From assembly GCA_030562195.1 (NCBI GenBank), contig JAUJPP010000003.1:20243398-20307397 (forward strand): a stretch of DNA of 64,000 nt, given 5' to 3'. The stretch's first letter is position 1. Every line of letters begins with the position of its first letter. Of this stretch, positions 62,805 to 64,000 are shown in pieces. The notes under the pieces were generated by a model that ran no database searches, was not told the origin of the DNA, and saw only the letters and a list, made by a program, of their open reading frames with translations. Both the position numbers and the translations under genes were made by a program. This DNA is from Nipponacmea schrenckii. Lineage: Eukaryota > Mollusca > Gastropoda > Lottiidae.

Positions 62805-63699
62805 AGTATATTTTAAAGAAACTGACACACACCAACTTTTATTCAAAACTTCGTTCCATCCGAAGCATACATTTTCTGGCATAATAAAATCGCAAATTCT
62901 GAGATTCAACAGAATTTGCACAAGAAAGACAGATTTTGATTTGGCTTGCGAACTAGTATTTGATAAACTGGGGGAGCGGAGTTACTCAAAACGTTTTTTG
63001 CGTAAAATTAAAAACGACACTCTTTCGGCTATTGAAAACAAAAATAAGCCCCCTCCTCCACCAAACGGTTTCGGTTCTGTACCATGCAAAGGTTCTCGGT
63101 GTCGTAGCTGCGAATATATACATGTTAGTCACTATTTTGAAAATAAGAAAAACGGCAAAATTTTCGAACTAAAGGAAGTTCTCTCTTGCATCGATAAAAA
63201 CATAATTTACCTAATTTCCTGTAAAAAATGCGACGTACAATATATTGGCGAAACACAAAACGCGTTGCGTACTCGTTTAAGCGGTCATCGCTTTGACATT
63301 CTCCATGAAAAAGATAGACCAATCGCGAACCATTTCAATTCAGCCAATCATTCCATTGAAGATCTTCTAGTTATGCCAATAGAAAAGATACCAGACTCTG
63401 CAATAATCAAACCTAAAACGAAACGACTACAAAGGGAGAGTTTCTGGATAGACCAATTACAAACAGTCGTACCTCACGGTCTAAATATCCAGCATGACAA
63501 CCAGATTATACCTTTTGTCGCCACCTACAATTCTACAGCTAAAAATGCATCTGTGATTGTGAAAAGTTTTTATAAAGAACTCCAGGATGAATTCCCTAAT
63601 ATCTATACCAAACGTTTAGTGACTGCTTACAAAAGGAATAAAAATCTGAGTAATATTCTTGTACATGGTACATTAGATCCCCTTTCATTATCTCCCTGA
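62805..63699 (+). pseudogene. PLE GIY-YIG endonuclease end of Pol
   Basis: The frame is open from the right TTAA to a TGA at 63697-63699. It begins VYFKETDTHQLLFKTSFHPK, then KRFLRKIKND and a proline run. A cysteine cluster (CKGSRCRSC) leads to the nuclease: NIIYLISCKKCDVQYIGETQ, with GIY as IIY and YIG intact, then ALRTRLSGHRFDI supplying the catalytic arginine. IANHFNSANHSIEDL and RESFWIDQLQ follow, with the conserved glutamate region. The protein tail is basic (TKRLVTAYKRNKN). The GIY-YIG enzyme nicks target DNA to start insertion. All key positions look preserved; only the upstream insertion separates it from the RT. Confidence 0.92.
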
Positions 63700-63720
63700 A
63701 GTAATCGCTTTGTATTTTTA

Positions 63721-63870
63721 TTTAATGGCTTTATCTTGTAAGTTTCTCTAGAAGTAGATAATTTCTTATCAATTGATGTATACTGAAATTCGTAGCATAG
63801 TCTCTACTTGTGACCTAGGCCAGTGCTTCTATAGGAGAGCATCTCTTATGACACCCATAACTAATTTTCA
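63721..63870. other. Spacer between PLE end and terminal minisatellite
   Basis: No motif recognised. No second hammerhead motif is seen after the PLE. Confidence 0.4.
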
Positions 63871-64000
63871 TTCTAATCAGTTTGACTAACAAATCATTTT
63901 CAGATTGACTAACAAATCACTTCTATATATCGAACCACAAAACATATTCAGATTGACTAACAAATCACTTCTATATATCGAACCACAAAACATATTCAGA
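63871..64000. repeat. 48-bp minisatellite, continuing past the window end
   Basis: CAGATTGACTAACAAATCAC recurs at 63901 and 63949 and starts again at 63997, a period of exactly 48 bp. A partial older copy (TTTGACTAACAAATCATTTT) lies at 63881-63900. Complete units are identical or nearly so, indicating recent amplification. Confidence 0.9.

Larger units (their letters stand above)
59566..63720 (+). mobile_element. Penelope-like retroelement (PLE), nearly intact
   Basis: In order: a hammerhead-like motif, an ORF1 region, an RT with PLE motifs, and a C-terminal GIY-YIG endonuclease. RT followed by GIY-YIG is unique to PLEs. Breaks are few: a frame change near 59940, another near 60400, a TGA at about 60676, one TGA in the RT (62079-62081) and a 480-bp TTAA element at 62321-62800. 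Two other PLE relics (16.5 and 47.5 kb) show that the family group is widespread here. The phrases KSDKG, VNLSSRKLSPLEERVL and GTAMGKRFAPSYAN fit Neptune/Nematis-like metazoan PLEs, a tentative subgroup. Confidence 0.9.

Overview
The window looks like AT-rich nuclear DNA from an invertebrate animal, most likely a lophotrochozoan and probably a mollusc. It holds one 5' gene part that reads clearly as a FoxJ1 forkhead factor, and one complete two-exon neuropeptide-type receptor gene. Most of the rest is non-coding, with many mobile elements. The mollusc assignment is an inference, resting on tandem-core elements that resemble the pearl/HINE-type repeats described from molluscs and on the mix of Penelope-like, Gypsy and piggyBac-like relics. 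No bacterial-style operons, CRISPR arrays or rRNA genes were seen.

Layout. 1-2345 (minus): first two coding exons of foxJ1, running off the left edge. 2.4-11.4 kb: non-coding flank with a 32-bp minisatellite (about 7.13-7.51 kb) and a foldback element with TTAA ends (9846-10187). 11.4-12.64 kb: first tandem-core element ending in a tetranucleotide tract and hairpin. 15.8-18.2 kb: a scrapyard of LINE, Penelope-like (PLE) and piggyBac relics, joined end to end on the plus strand. 18.3-24.9 kb: a 5'-truncated Gypsy element carrying gag, protease, RT, RNase H and integrase. Its RT is split by a 2.3-kb long-inverted-repeat element with an 8-bp target duplication, and that element was itself hit by a hAT-type MITE and a TTAA foldback element. 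25-36 kb: non-coding, with a striking triple hairpin at 25.66 kb. 36236-37701 (minus): a class A GPCR of 365 residues in two exons. 40.1-46.6 kb: three more tandem-core elements. 47.5-48.5 kb: another PLE endonuclease relic. 55.27-55.82 kb: a CpG-rich terminal-inverted-repeat element carrying a MADF exon. 59.57-63.72 kb: a nearly intact PLE with a hammerhead-like motif, an ORF1 with SGNH-like blocks, an RT and a GIY-YIG endonuclease, broken by one stop codon and one TTAA element. The window ends in a 48-bp minisatellite.

How it fits together. The two host genes look unrelated to each other. FoxJ1 is a master regulator of motile cilia; the receptor is a peptide receptor of the NPY/RYamide/luqin/GPR83-like group. 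The mobile elements give a relative history. The Gypsy inserted first, then the long-inverted-repeat element, then the hAT and TTAA elements. A piggyBac relic with an intact cysteine-rich tail lies about 3 kb from one TTAA element and is a candidate relative of their mobilising enzyme. All functional statements are from motif reading; no database search was run.
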